Position numbers and translations under genes: made by a program. The notes under the pieces were generated by a model. It worked only from the letters and a program-made list of their open reading frames with translations. It searched no databases and was not told the origin of the DNA. A DNA stretch of 64,000 bases from positions 62,001-126,000 of the forward strand of contig CAMTUW010000015.1 of the NCBI GenBank assembly GCA_947085035.1, given 5' to 3'. Shown in pieces: positions 17,603 to 25,885 of this stretch; position 1 is the first letter of the stretch, and each line of letters starts with the position of its first letter. This stretch comes from CAMTUW01 sp947085035 (GTDB taxonomy: Bacteria > Actinomycetota > Coriobacteriia > Anaerosomatales > PHET01).

Positions 17603-19429
17603 CTACTCCACAGTCACTGACTTGGCGAGGTTCCTCGGCTGGTCGACATCGCAGCCCCGGTGTTTCGCGATGTGATAACTCAGCAACTGCAGGGGAATCG
17701 TCGCGGGAATCGCGGAGAGCGCCTCGCTCGTGAAGGGGATATGGAGCACATGCTCAGCGTGTTGATGGATTTCACCGTCGCCGGATGTCGCAACGGCGAT
17801 GACCTGAGCGCCTCTCGCCCTGACCTCCTGCATGTTCGAGACGACCTTCTCGTAGGTGGGCCCCTGTGTCGCTACGACGACTACCGGCACCTCCTCGGTG
17901 ATCAGCGCGATGGGGCCATGCTTCATCTCGCCAGCAGGGTAGGCCTCCGCGTGGATGTAGCTGATCTCCTTGAGCTTCAAGGCGCCCTCCATCGCGACGG
18001 GAACGCCCATCCCTCGGCCCAGGAAGAGTGAGCTGCTCGCGTTTGCATACACAGCCGCGCACTCTTCGATGCCCGCTGAATCGGCAAGAATCGTCTCGAC
18101 CATCTCAGGGATCGTGTTCAGCTCCTGCCAGACGCGTTCCACCTGCTCGGTCCCCATCGTGCCCTTGGCCTGCGCGAGCTTCAGAGCGAGCACGTTGAGC
18201 GCGGCGATCTGTGCGGTGAACGTCTTGGTGGCCGCCACGCCGATCTCTGGACCCGCGTGGGTGTAGATGACGCCATCTGATTCACGCGTGATCCGGGAGC
18301 CGACCACGTTGGTGATCGCGATGACCTTCGCGCCCCGCTCGCGCGCTTCCCTGACCCCCGCAAGGGTATCGGCCGTCTCGCCCGACTGAGTGATGGCAAC
18401 GACCAGCGTCTCGTCATCGACGATCGGATCGATGTATCTGAACTCGCTTGAGACCTGGACCTCGACCGGGATCCTCGCCCATTTCTCGATCAGGTTCTTG
18501 GCAACGAGTCCTGCGTGATACGAGGTGCCACAGGCGATGACGAAGACCCGGTCGATCGCCGAGATCTGCTCCGGGGTCATCGCGAGCTCCGAGACCTGGA
18601 CCTCGCCGTCGACATACCGGCCGCGAAGGGTCTCGCGAAGCGCTTTGGGCTGCTCGTGGATCTCTTTGAGCATGAAATCGTCATAGCCGCCCTTCTCGGC
18701 CGCCTCGAGGTCCCACTCCACGTGCATCCGCTCGGGCTCGACGTGCGAGAGGTCACCGGCTGACACCACGCTGATCGCCTCGGGAGTCACCACCGCGATC
18801 TGCTCGTCGTGGAGGATCACGATCTCGCGCGTGTGCGCGAGAACAGCGGGGATATCGCTCGCAACGATGTTCTCACCCACGCCGGCGCCGATGATGAGCG
18901 GCGAGTCCTTGCGTGCCGCGATGATCGTGTCGGGGGTGTCGATGTGGATGACGCCGAGCGCGTAGCTCCCCTCGAGGCGTCGTAGGGTCTTTGCCACGGC
19001 CGCCAACAGGTCACCGGCGTAGTAGCTCTCGATGAGGTGAGCGATGGTCTCGGTGTCAGTCTCGGAGCGAAGCACGTGACCGGTCGCGGCGAGCTCCTCG
19101 CGCAGCTCAAGGTAGTTCTCGATGATGCCGTTGTGGACGATCGCGATACGTCCCGTGCAGTCGATGTGGGGATGCGCGTTATCCTCACTCGGTCGTCCAT
19201 GCGTCGCCCACCGTGTGTGACCGATGCCTGTTGTCCCGCGCACCGGAGTGACAGAGATGGCGCCCAACAGACTCGCGAGACGCCCCACTCGCTTCGTCAC
19301 GCAGATCTCGCCAGCGTCGATGCAGGCCACGCCTGCAGAGTCATAGCCCCGGTACTCGAGACGGGCAAGCCCTCCGAGCAAGACGTCGCTTGCGACGCGG
19401 GGGCCGGTGTATCCAACGATTCCGCACAT
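17603..19429 (-). CDS. glmS: Glutamine-fructose-6-phosphate aminotransferase (isomerizing)
   Basis: 608-residue enzyme making glucosamine-6-phosphate from fructose-6-phosphate and glutamine, the first step to UDP-GlcNAc. The N-terminal nucleophile is Cys2 (MCGIVGYTG). The glutaminase domain runs to about residue 240, followed by two SIS domains with CGTSYHAGL and TQSGETADT, and the C-terminal loop LAKSVTVE. The preceding 5' region holds a glmS ribozyme, so its mRNA should be cleaved when GlcN6P is abundant. glmM lies upstream with a PAS gene between. Confidence 0.97.
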   Translation of the reverse strand: MCGIVGYTGPRVASDVLLGGLARLEYRGYDSAGVACIDAGEICVTKRVGRLASLLGAISVTPVRGTTGIGHTRWATHGRPSEDNAHPHIDCTGRIAIVHNGIIENYLELREELAATGHVLRSETDTETIAHLIESYYAGDLLAAVAKTLRRLEGSYALGVIHIDTPDTIIAARKDSPLIIGAGVGENIVASDIPAVLAHTREIVILHDEQIAVVTPEAISVVSAGDLSHVEPERMHVEWDLEAAEKGGYDDFMLKEIHEQPKALRETLRGRYVDGEVQVSELAMTPEQISAIDRVFVIACGTSYHAGLVAKNLIEKWARIPVEVQVSSEFRYIDPIVDDETLVVAITQSGETADTLAGVREARERGAKVIAITNVVGSRITRESDGVIYTHAGPEIGVAATKTFTAQIAALNVLALKLAQAKGTMGTEQVERVWQELNTIPEMVETILADSAGIEECAAVYANASSSLFLGRGMGVPVAMEGALKLKEISYIHAEAYPAGEMKHGPIALITEEVPVVVVATQGPTYEKVVSNMQEVRARGAQVIAVATSGDGEIHQHAEHVLHIPFTSEALSAIPATIPLQLLSYHIAKHRGCDVDQPRNLAKSVTVE

Positions 19430-19517
19430 GAGTCAGGTCCGCCTTCCGGTGGATGTCAGAAGCAAGAGAGTGCGCTGGTGACGCGCGGTGAGCGCCTGTG
19501 AAGAGCGCTCAATATGA

Positions 19518-19669
19518 TGATCCGAGATCGTGACCCATTTTGTCCCTGCGGTCGCCCGCAGGTTTTGTGAGTGACGTGACGACTCTCGGATGAGCCGGAG
19601 GGCCATCCGCCGAAGATTCGATCGGCCCTCTCCTCGTCGACTGGCGATTGAACTGCCAGTCCTGGCGCT
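19518..19669 (-). ncRNA. glmS ribozyme: glmS ribozyme (GlcN6P-activated self-cleaving riboswitch)
   Basis: The 152 bases before glmS fit the glmS ribozyme fold. The cleavage site is A/GCGCC (between 19669 and 19668). P1 is ACTGGC/GCCAGT. The conserved core includes GTCGACGAGGAG, then P2 GAGGGCC/GGCCCTC enclosing GATCGAATCTTCGGCGGAT, a near-identical match to the known Thermoanaerobacter core as I recall it. P4 is CCTGCGG-GCGA-CCGCAGG (19545-19562), and P3 is formed by ATCCGAGA with TCTCGGAT. The element ends about 88 bases before the glmS ATG. Cleavage with GlcN6P as cofactor exposes a 5'-hydroxyl mRNA for degradation, giving product feedback. Confidence 0.93.
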
Positions 19670-19723
19670 TTGGAAACACCGCTCAGTATCTGATGGCACC
19701 CTCCTCCGATCGAGTTCGCGTAG

Positions 19724-19740
19724 GGCTGATTGTATCAGCC
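19724..19740 (-). promoter_or_regulatory. Palindrome overlapping a candidate -10 box for the glmS transcript
   Basis: GGCTGAT-ACA-ATCAGCC is a perfect seven-base dyad. On the minus strand its centre reads TACAAT, five of six to the -10 consensus, 64 bases before the ribozyme cleavage site. No good -35 is seen at 16-18 bases. It may be an operator-promoter for glmS alone, or a stem at the end of the PAS gene. Confidence 0.4.
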
Positions 19741-19775
19741 GTGGGCCTGTCAGGGGCTGTCACGCGAGGGCGAGC

Positions 19776-20153
19776 TCAGTCCTCGCCATCCATCCACAGG
19801 CCGACCTCGAGACAACCCAGGTACGCGCCGTCGACTCCACGCACCGCCCGATAGGTGATACGGACCGGTCGCCCCCGCTTCTCGGTGAGGTGACTCACAT
19901 CGTCGGCAGAACCTGATGCGAACTCGTCGAGCATCCTCATGATGGGCTCACGGGTCGTATTCGAGTGACAGTCGAGAACGTCACTACCGACAAGCGCGGG
20001 GGAGTACCCTGAGAAGATCGCGTACGTCGAGACGTAGCGGATGACACGATTCGCATCGATGAAGCACACGCTGGCCGGAAGCGCCTCGAATGCCGCAGCC
20101 AGCACCTCGGCGCTCAAGGCGCTCGCGCCCGAATCGGTTCCGGGCGCAGACAC
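19776..20153 (-). CDS. Single PAS-domain protein (PAS type found in DUF438 proteins)
   Basis: 125-residue stand-alone PAS domain. After about 20 variable residues it reads ALPASVCFIDANRVIRYVS, then DVLDCHSNTTREPIMRMLDEF and GRPVRITYRAVRGVDGAYLG. This resembles the C-terminal PAS unit of DUF438 proteins (CHPPKSV..., IRYFPVRD.EGKYLG, as I recall them). There is no output domain, so it probably signals through a partner. It starts one base after the glmM stop, and glmS with its ribozyme follows, so it lies inside an amino-sugar operon. Ligand and partner are unknown. Confidence 0.85.
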   Translation of the reverse strand: MSAPGTDSGASALSAEVLAAAFEALPASVCFIDANRVIRYVSTYAIFSGYSPALVGSDVLDCHSNTTREPIMRMLDEFASGSADDVSHLTEKRGRPVRITYRAVRGVDGAYLGCLEVGLWMDGED

Positions 20154-20154
20154 G

Positions 20155-21492
20155 TCAGCTCAACTCCCGAGACACGATGGCGACGAGTCGGTCCACGACC
20201 GCCTTGGCTGCCACTGCGTCTGCGGCTTCAGCCATGACCCGAACGACAGGCTCGGTTCCCGAAGCGCGAACCAGTACCCGCCCCGTCTCACCGAGTTCGG
20301 CCTCGGACTCGTGCACGGCGGCGAAGATCGCGGCACTCGCTGCGAGCCTGGTCCTGTCGGCGACGTGCACGTTGACGAGAATCTGCGGATACCGCGTCAT
20401 CACAGTCACGAGTTCCGACAGGGGCTTCTCGGCGTTCGCTACGACCTCGGCCAGCTGCAGCGCGGTCACGAGGCCGTCGCCGGTGGTGTTGTGCTCGAGG
20501 AAGATGATGTGGCCGGACTGCTCGCCGCCCAGCGTTGCGCCCATCGAGAGCATCTGCTCGAGAACATAGCGGTCCCCGACCTTGGTCTTGACCACGGCGA
20601 TGCCCTGCTCGCGCATGGCGACCTCGAAGCCGAGATTGCACATGACGGTCGAGATGACCGTATTGTTCGGGAGTCTGTCCCGTTGGGCGAGGCTCACAGC
20701 GCAGACCGCCATGATCTGATCGCCATCGACCTCGTTGCCCAGGTCATCGACGGCCAACACGCGGTCAGCATCGCCATCGTGTGCGATCCCGAAGTCGAAA
20801 CCGCCTTGCCGCACGAGCGCCTTGAGCGGGCCCAGATCCGTGGAGCCGCACCCCACGTTGATATCCATGCCGTCGAAGTCGCAGTTCAACGCCACCACCG
20901 TGGCGCCCAGACGCTCGAAGGCCTCTTGAGTGGCTCGAAACGAAGCGCCATGGCCGCAGTCCACGGCCACCCGAAGTCCGTCGAACCTGCGGCTGACGCT
21001 TTCGCACGCGTGCGCGATGTAGCGCTCCAAAGCATTGTCGACATCGTGGGTTACTCCGATGTCTGCTCCGGAGGGACGCTCGCGAGCTATGGTGTCCAGA
21101 CAGTACGTCTCGATCTCGTCTTCGAGTTCATCGGGGAGCTTGAGCCCCTCTCGACTGAAGATCTTGAGGCCGTTGTACTCAGGTGGATTGTGGCTCGCAG
21201 AGATCACGACGCCTCCGTCGGCTCCGAGTTCACGCACGAGCAACGCGACCGTTGGCGTGGGAACGACACCGCACAACAACGCCTCGCCGCCTCCCGCGGT
21301 GATGCCGGCCACCAGCGCAGCCTCGAGCATCTCACCGCTGCGACGCGTGTCGCGACCCACAACGACGCGGCATGCGCCTCGGTCGCCAAGGAAGTGGCAG
21401 ACCGCCTCGCCGATGCGCATGGCGAGTTCCGGGGTGAGCTCGGTATTGGCTATCCCGCGGATACCATCGGTCCCGAAGAGTCGAACGCTCAT
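20155..21492 (-). CDS. glmM: Phosphoglucosamine mutase
   Basis: 445-residue alpha-D-phosphohexomutase converting glucosamine-6-phosphate to glucosamine-1-phosphate. It starts MSVRLFGTDGIRGIAN. The phosphoserine loop is ISASHNPPEYNGLKIF, the metal loop DGDADRVLAVD, and the phosphate-contacting C-terminal loop VRASGTEPVVRVM. It works directly after GlmS in the UDP-GlcNAc route. It follows rpsI after a hairpin and precedes the PAS gene by one base. Confidence 0.96.
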   Translation of the reverse strand: MSVRLFGTDGIRGIANTELTPELAMRIGEAVCHFLGDRGACRVVVGRDTRRSGEMLEAALVAGITAGGGEALLCGVVPTPTVALLVRELGADGGVVISASHNPPEYNGLKIFSREGLKLPDELEDEIETYCLDTIARERPSGADIGVTHDVDNALERYIAHACESVSRRFDGLRVAVDCGHGASFRATQEAFERLGATVVALNCDFDGMDINVGCGSTDLGPLKALVRQGGFDFGIAHDGDADRVLAVDDLGNEVDGDQIMAVCAVSLAQRDRLPNNTVISTVMCNLGFEVAMREQGIAVVKTKVGDRYVLEQMLSMGATLGGEQSGHIIFLEHNTTGDGLVTALQLAEVVANAEKPLSELVTVMTRYPQILVNVHVADRTRLAASAAIFAAVHESEAELGETGRVLVRASGTEPVVRVMAEAADAVAAKAVVDRLVAIVSRELS

Positions 21493-21512
21493 GGAGTGCC
21501 CTCTCGAACAGA

Positions 21513-21540
21513 CGGGGCCCGCCAGATTCGGCGAGCCCCG
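21513..21540 (-). terminator. Hairpin terminator or attenuator between rpsI and glmM
   Basis: Eleven-pair stem (CGGGGCTCGCC / GGCGGGCCCCG, one G-U) with a six-base loop, followed on the minus strand by TCTGTTCG. It begins 29 bases after the rpsI stop and ends only 20 bases before glmM. No promoter fits between it and glmM, so it may attenuate rather than fully stop transcription. Confidence 0.6.
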
Positions 21541-21569
21541 TTTCGGTCTCGTGTGTAGTGCTTGGGGCC

Positions 21570-21968
21570 CTAGCGCTTGGAGAACTGCGGCTTCTTGCGG
21601 GCCTTCTTGAGTCCGTACTTCTTGCGCTCGACCATGCGCGGGTCACGGCGCAGCAGTCCGGCCTTCTTGAGTTCGGCCCGGTACTCCTCGCCCGCCTCGA
21701 GCAGCGCGCGCGCGATCCCATGACGCAAAGCGCCCGCCTGACCGGAGACGCCGCCGCCATGCATGGTTGCCACAACGTCGAAGCGGGCCACCGTCTCGGT
21801 TACCTTGAACGGAGTCGAAGCGAAGTTCACGAGCGCCTCGCGACCGAAATACTCCAACGCGGGCTTCTTGTTGCAGGTGATGACGCCGGTACCCGGCGTC
21901 AAGCGGACACGGGCAACCGCGTTCTTGCGGCGGCCGGTGCCGAGGTAGACTGCCTTGTTCTCAGCCAT
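21570..21968 (-). CDS. rpsI: 30S ribosomal protein S9
   Basis: 132-residue S9 of the small-subunit head; its C-terminal tail reaches the P site and contacts initiator tRNA. It contains YLGTGRRKNAVARVRLTPG, GGGVSGQAGALRHGIARAL and the canonical basic end RKKPQFSKR. The final SKR is the tRNA-contacting tail. It follows rplM with a three-base gap in the usual L13-S9 pair. Confidence 0.97.
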   Translation of the reverse strand: MAENKAVYLGTGRRKNAVARVRLTPGTGVITCNKKPALEYFGREALVNFASTPFKVTETVARFDVVATMHGGGVSGQAGALRHGIARALLEAGEEYRAELKKAGLLRRDPRMVERKKYGLKKARKKPQFSKR

Positions 21969-21971
21969 GCG

Positions 21972-22406
21972 TTATGCCTCCAGCGTGATCTGACGCGGGT
22001 TCTGGGCCTCATGGGGATGTTCCGTACCGGCGTAGACCTTGAGCTTGCGATTCATGGCCCGACCGAGAGAGTTCTTCGGAAGCATGCCTTTCACGGCCTT
22101 CTCGACTATGCGCTCGGGATGCTTCGCCAGCATGCGCTGGAACGAGACTTCCTTCAGGCCGCCGGGATATCCGCTGTGCGAGTAGTAGTTCTTCTGCTCG
22201 GCCTTTTTCCCGGTCAAGCGGATCTTCTCGGCATTGATGACGACTACGAAGTCGCCGGTATCGACGTGCGGTGTGTAGGTCGGCTTGCGCTTGCCCTTCA
22301 GAATCTGGGCGATCTCACTCGCAAGCCGTCCGAGCACCATGTCCGTAGCGTCGACGAGCAACCACTCGCGCTCGACTTCGCCAGGTTTGGCATGGTAGGT
22401 CTTCAA
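21972..22406 (-). CDS. rplM: 50S ribosomal protein L13
   Basis: 144-residue L13, an early-assembly protein of the large subunit. I place the start at the TTG at 22404-22406 (giving MKTYHAKPGEVEREW, the standard family start), five bases after GGAGG. A TTG four codons upstream would bury that site in the coding region. VDATDMVLGRLASEIA and KAVKGMLPKNSLGRAMNRKL are typical. It is led by a strong promoter at 22475-22503 and paired with rpsI. Confidence 0.95.
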   Translation of the reverse strand: MKTYHAKPGEVEREWLLVDATDMVLGRLASEIAQILKGKRKPTYTPHVDTGDFVVVINAEKIRLTGKKAEQKNYYSHSGYPGGLKEVSFQRMLAKHPERIVEKAVKGMLPKNSLGRAMNRKLKVYAGTEHPHEAQNPRQITLEA

Positions 22407-22474
22407 CGGATCCTCCAACTGCGTTTGGACTCATAGGTGTTCGCGTCACGGGGCTGGCGGAAACGAACCCCGCC

Positions 22475-22503
22475 ATTCTATCGGCGCAGCGCCCGCGAGT
22501 CAA
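22475..22503 (-). promoter_or_regulatory. Sigma-A promoter of rplM-rpsI
   Basis: TTGACT (22498-22503) and TAGAAT (22475-22480) are separated by 17 bases on the minus strand, five of six matches at each hexamer. It lies 69 bases before the rplM start, leaving a leader of about 60 bases that could fold (GGTTCG with CGCGAAC) as an L13 leader. Confidence 0.8.
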
Positions 22504-22543
22504 CGAGACACGCGCCCGGGCGTATCTATCAGCTCCCCGACGC

Positions 22544-23362
22544 TCACAGCCACACGTCATCCGGATAGCTGACGCGGTGCAGCGTGAGCCCGCACGCAGG
22601 CGCCGTGGGTCCTGCAGCCACACGCTCGCGCGCAGCGAGGGCCACGGGCACCCAGCCGGATGCGCGCCTCCCGATACCGACCTCGACCAACGTACCCACG
22701 ATGATGCGCACCATCGAGTGCAGGAACGCATTACCCTCGACGAACACGCACACGCACTGCTCCCCGAGGTGCTCCTCATGCACGATCTCAATCACGTCGA
22801 CTCGCCGCACGGTCCGCTTACTCTGTGACGACCCTGTGACGCAGAACGAACGGAAATCGTGTTCGCCGACCAAGTGGGCGGCACCGGCGCGCATCGCGTC
22901 CACGTCGAGTGCGCGCGGAACATGCCACGCATGCTTCGCGAGAAAAACGGGCGGCGCCGACCCTGTCACGACACGGTATCGATACTGCCGAGCAGTGGCG
23001 TCGAAGCGTGCGGAGAACCCGGCGCGAGCACGACGCACCTCCTTGATGACGATCTCGTCGCCACTCAGCGCATCAAGCGACCTGCGAAGCCTGTCGGGGT
23101 CGGGCTCATCACCGAGTGCCGGAAAGCTCACCACCTGCCCCAGCGCATGCACGCCGGCATCGGTGCGACCGGCGGCCGTCGTCTGCACCTCGCGTCCCAG
23201 AACGATCCGCAAAGCGGCCTCGAGTCGCCCTTGGACCGTGTCGAGCCCTGGTTGCCGAGCGAAGCCTGCGAAAGGCGCACCCTGATACGCGACGGTCAAC
23301 GCGATCGCGAGCTGCGTCGAACGCTTGCTCTCGTCAGGTCGATGATCGTTCAGGGTGTCCAT
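22544..23362 (-). CDS. truA: tRNA pseudouridine(38-40) synthase TruA
   Basis: 272-residue enzyme that isomerises uridines 38-40 in the anticodon stem. The catalytic aspartate is in AAGRTDAGVHALGQV, with FARQPGLDTVQGRLE before it and FLHSMVRIIVGTLVEVG near the C terminus. I use the ATG at 23360-23362, which shares a base with the ecfT stop (TGATG); the GTG one codon earlier is equally possible. It is the last gene after ecfA1-ecfA2-ecfT. Confidence 0.95.
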   Translation of the reverse strand: MDTLNDHRPDESKRSTQLAIALTVAYQGAPFAGFARQPGLDTVQGRLEAALRIVLGREVQTTAAGRTDAGVHALGQVVSFPALGDEPDPDRLRRSLDALSGDEIVIKEVRRARAGFSARFDATARQYRYRVVTGSAPPVFLAKHAWHVPRALDVDAMRAGAAHLVGEHDFRSFCVTGSSQSKRTVRRVDVIEIVHEEHLGEQCVCVFVEGNAFLHSMVRIIVGTLVEVGIGRRASGWVPVALAARERVAAGPTAPACGLTLHRVSYPDDVWL

Positions 23363-24153
23363 CACAACAGTATCGCCGCGAAAGTCGCGAGCGTCACGGC
23401 TGAGGCGACCGCGACCCAGTCCGACGGTCGCATCACCGGTTTCCTGAGCCGGGTGCGGCCAACGCCCGTGTAGCAGCGGGTCTCCATCGCAACGGCGAGA
23501 TCATCGGCTCGCCTGAAGAGTCGAACGAAGAGCGGCACCAGAACCGGTATCCACGCACGCGCGCGGCGCACGGGGCCTCCCTGATCGAACACCGCACCCC
23601 GGGCCGTCTGCGCGACGACGATGCGCTCTGCCTCCTCAGCGGTCGTTGGCACGAAACGCAGTGCGATCGACAACATCATCGCCACATCATCGACCGGCAC
23701 TCTCACGACGCGAAGCGGCCTCATGAGCGAGGTGAGCGCATCGGTCAACGCCACGGGAGAGGTCGTGAGCGTGACGAGTGATGTACCGGCCACAAGCACC
23801 ACGATCCGCGTTGCGAAGTACAGTCCCCGTGCGAGCCCCTCGTCGTCTACGGCAAGCGGGCCGAGCCGAAGAAGTGCGTCATCGGGCTGCCAGCGAAGCG
23901 CATTCGCCGCAACGGTGAACATCAGGATGAACAGGACCGGCCTCAGACCGCGCACCAACACGCGCGCCGGGATACCTGATGCCATCGAAGCGAGCACCAC
24001 GAAGAGAGCTACGGCTCCGAGCCCTGAAGGAGTGTCGACCGAGAAAAGCGCCACCGTGAGCGACGCGGTCACACCGAGCTTGGCTCGCGCGTCGAGCCCG
24101 TGAACGATCGACTCACCGGGGAAGTACTGACCGAACGGCACCGGAACGCTCAT
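23362..24153 (-). CDS. ecfT: ECF transporter transmembrane subunit EcfT
   Basis: 263-residue membrane scaffold of the energy-coupling-factor module, which lets different substrate-binding S components import vitamins or metals. It starts SVPVPFGQYFPGESIVHGLDARAK and has four or five hydrophobic helices. The two cytoplasmic coupling motifs appear as AQTARGAVFD and ARAWIPVLVPLFVRLFRRADDLA. The start overlaps the ecfA2 stop by ATGA; an upstream ATG lies in ecfA2. No S component is encoded nearby, as expected for a shared module. Confidence 0.93.
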   Translation of the reverse strand: MSVPVPFGQYFPGESIVHGLDARAKLGVTASLTVALFSVDTPSGLGAVALFVVLASMASGIPARVLVRGLRPVLFILMFTVAANALRWQPDDALLRLGPLAVDDEGLARGLYFATRIVVLVAGTSLVTLTTSPVALTDALTSLMRPLRVVRVPVDDVAMMLSIALRFVPTTAEEAERIVVAQTARGAVFDQGGPVRRARAWIPVLVPLFVRLFRRADDLAVAMETRCYTGVGRTRLRKPVMRPSDWVAVASAVTLATFAAILL

Positions 24154-24986
24154 GCCGACCACCCCCCTGCCCGGGCGATCCACTGTGCGGCCGCCCTCGG
24201 ATCGAGGACCGGTTCGACCCCACGGTCGAGGTAGCGAGCGAACTCGAGCTGGATTGCGACGACATCAGGAACAGCCAGACCCGCCTGATCCAGAGGCGAC
24301 GGGTCGCTCAGCAGAGTCCTTGTCTCGCCCGACCACACCTGAAGAGAATCCCTCAGGATGAGAACCCTGTCGGCATGTGCGAGGAACTCTTCCGGCGAGT
24401 GCGTCACGATGATGACTCCCGAATGTACGCGCGACTCAAGGAGTACCGAGCGGACGGCTTCACGACCCGAAGAGTCGAGCCCTGATGTCGGCTCATCGGC
24501 GAGCAGATAGGCCGGTCGCATGGCGAGAACACCGGCGATCGCGGCGCGTCTGGCCTCGCCTCCCGAGAGGGCGAACGGTGATCGTGAGCCGTAGGTTTCC
24601 GCGTCGAGCCCAACGTCGTGCAACGCCTCGCGTGCAGCCTCCCGGGCCGCCTCAACCTCCAGTCCGAGGTTGCGCGGACCGAACGCGACGTCGTCGAGCA
24701 CCGTATCGGCGAACAGTTGGGATTCGGCGTCTTGGAAGATCAGGCCAACGCGCCCGCGCGCACTGGCCTCATCCAACGCGACCTCATCGATGAACGCCAG
24801 GCCCGTACTCGGGCGTAGCAGACCGGACGCCAGCCTGAGCAGAGTCGACTTGCCCGACCCGGTCTCGCCAACCACGAGCACGAGCTCGCCGGGATCCACG
24901 ACGAGTGAGACTTCCTGCAGTGCGACCACCGCAGCCGTCGTCCCGATGGCATACGTGTGGCCGACATCTTCCAATCTCAGCGACAC
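24150..24986 (-). CDS. ecfA2: ECF transporter ATP-binding protein EcfA2
   Basis: 278-residue ABC ATPase. Walker A is GETGSGKST, Q-loop FQDAESQLFADTV, signature LSGGEARR, Walker B AYLLADEPTSGLD and H-switch VTHS. I chose GTG at 24984-24986, which overlaps the ecfA1 stop by 10 bases and follows GGTGGG; the longer frame reads back into ecfA1. With EcfA1 it forms the heterodimeric motor of the ECF module. Confidence 0.94.
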   Translation of the reverse strand: MSLRLEDVGHTYAIGTTAAVVALQEVSLVVDPGELVLVVGETGSGKSTLLRLASGLLRPSTGLAFIDEVALDEASARGRVGLIFQDAESQLFADTVLDDVAFGPRNLGLEVEAAREAAREALHDVGLDAETYGSRSPFALSGGEARRAAIAGVLAMRPAYLLADEPTSGLDSSGREAVRSVLLESRVHSGVIIVTHSPEEFLAHADRVLILRDSLQVWSGETRTLLSDPSPLDQAGLAVPDVVAIQLEFARYLDRGVEPVLDPRAAAQWIARAGGWSA

Positions 24987-25789
24987 AGAGCGCCCACCAC
25001 CTCTGCTGGCGTCGTCGCCGTGGGAATCACGGGTGCGCCCAGGTCTGCGAGAGCGCGAGACAGCGAAACGAGCGGCGGAAGCGCGAGGCCCCATGCTGCC
25101 AGATCGAGATCGCCGAAGAGCAGCGCTGCCACGGGGCCGTCAAAGACGACAACGCCACCGCTCAGCACGACTGCACGATCGGCACCGGCGATGATTCCGA
25201 GATCATGAGTGACAAGCAGTATCCCGCGACCGTCTGAGCGCAGTCTCTCAAGCAGCCCAAGCACGTCGGCGCGACCATGGGGATCGAGCATGGAGGTCGG
25301 TTCGTCGAGAACGAGGTAGCGTGGCTCCATCGCGAGTGCCCCGGCTATGGCGAGACGCTGCTTCTGCCCACCGGACAGGAGGTGCGGTTCCCGGCGCTCG
25401 AGACCTGTCAGTCCGACAGTCTCGAGAGAGCGGTCCACTCGATCTCGAATCACTTCGCGTGCCAGCCTCAGGTTCTCCGGACCGAAGGCCACATCGTCTT
25501 CAACCGATGTCGCGACGATCTGATCATCCGGCCGCTGGAACACGATGCCGACGGTCTCTCTCAGTTGATGCAGCGTCGATACCTCGCGTGTACTCGAGCC
25601 GTCCACCGTGACGCTACCCGAATAGGGAACGAGAAGGCCGTTCGTGAGCCTGACCGCCGTCGACTTTCCGGACCCGTTGGCACCGAGCAGCGCGACGACC
25701 TCGCCACCGGAAACAGTGAACGAGACCCCGTCAAGAGCCCACGGTGATTGCGCCCGGTATCGGAATCGAACATCATCGAAGCGGATCAC
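24977..25789 (-). CDS. ecfA1: ECF transporter ATP-binding protein EcfA1
   Basis: 270-residue ABC ATPase. Walker A is GANGSGKST, the Q-loop FQRPDDQIVATSVEDDVAFGPENL is the hallmark of ECF ATPases, the signature is LSGGQKQR, and Walker B is RYLVLDEPTSMLD. It follows rplQ by 96 bases after a strong hairpin and is translationally coupled to ecfA2. Confidence 0.95.
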   Translation of the reverse strand: MIRFDDVRFRYRAQSPWALDGVSFTVSGGEVVALLGANGSGKSTAVRLTNGLLVPYSGSVTVDGSSTREVSTLHQLRETVGIVFQRPDDQIVATSVEDDVAFGPENLRLAREVIRDRVDRSLETVGLTGLERREPHLLSGGQKQRLAIAGALAMEPRYLVLDEPTSMLDPHGRADVLGLLERLRSDGRGILLVTHDLGIIAGADRAVVLSGGVVVFDGPVAALLFGDLDLAAWGLALPPLVSLSRALADLGAPVIPTATTPAEVVGALCR

Positions 25790-25820
25790 GAGGGCTCTTT
25801 CGGTCTGCGGGACGGAACAC

Positions 25821-25846
25821 TGAGGGCCCCCCGCGGGAGGCCCTCA
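25821..25846 (-). terminator. Hairpin between rplQ and ecfA1
   Basis: TGAGGGCC and GGCCCTCA form a perfect eight-pair stem over a 10-base G/C loop, 39 bases after the rplQ stop. There is no U-tract after it on the minus strand (GTGTTCCG), so it may be a partial terminator of the ribosomal superoperon. Confidence 0.55.
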
Positions 25847-25885
25847 CATGGTAGCGCTGAATGCGCGTAGTGCGCGCAGTCGTCT

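Noticed and set aside
19433..19699. Minus-strand frame of 88 codons upstream of glmS
   Set aside because: It covers the glmS ribozyme, has no family match or SD, and the RNA structure explains the sequence.
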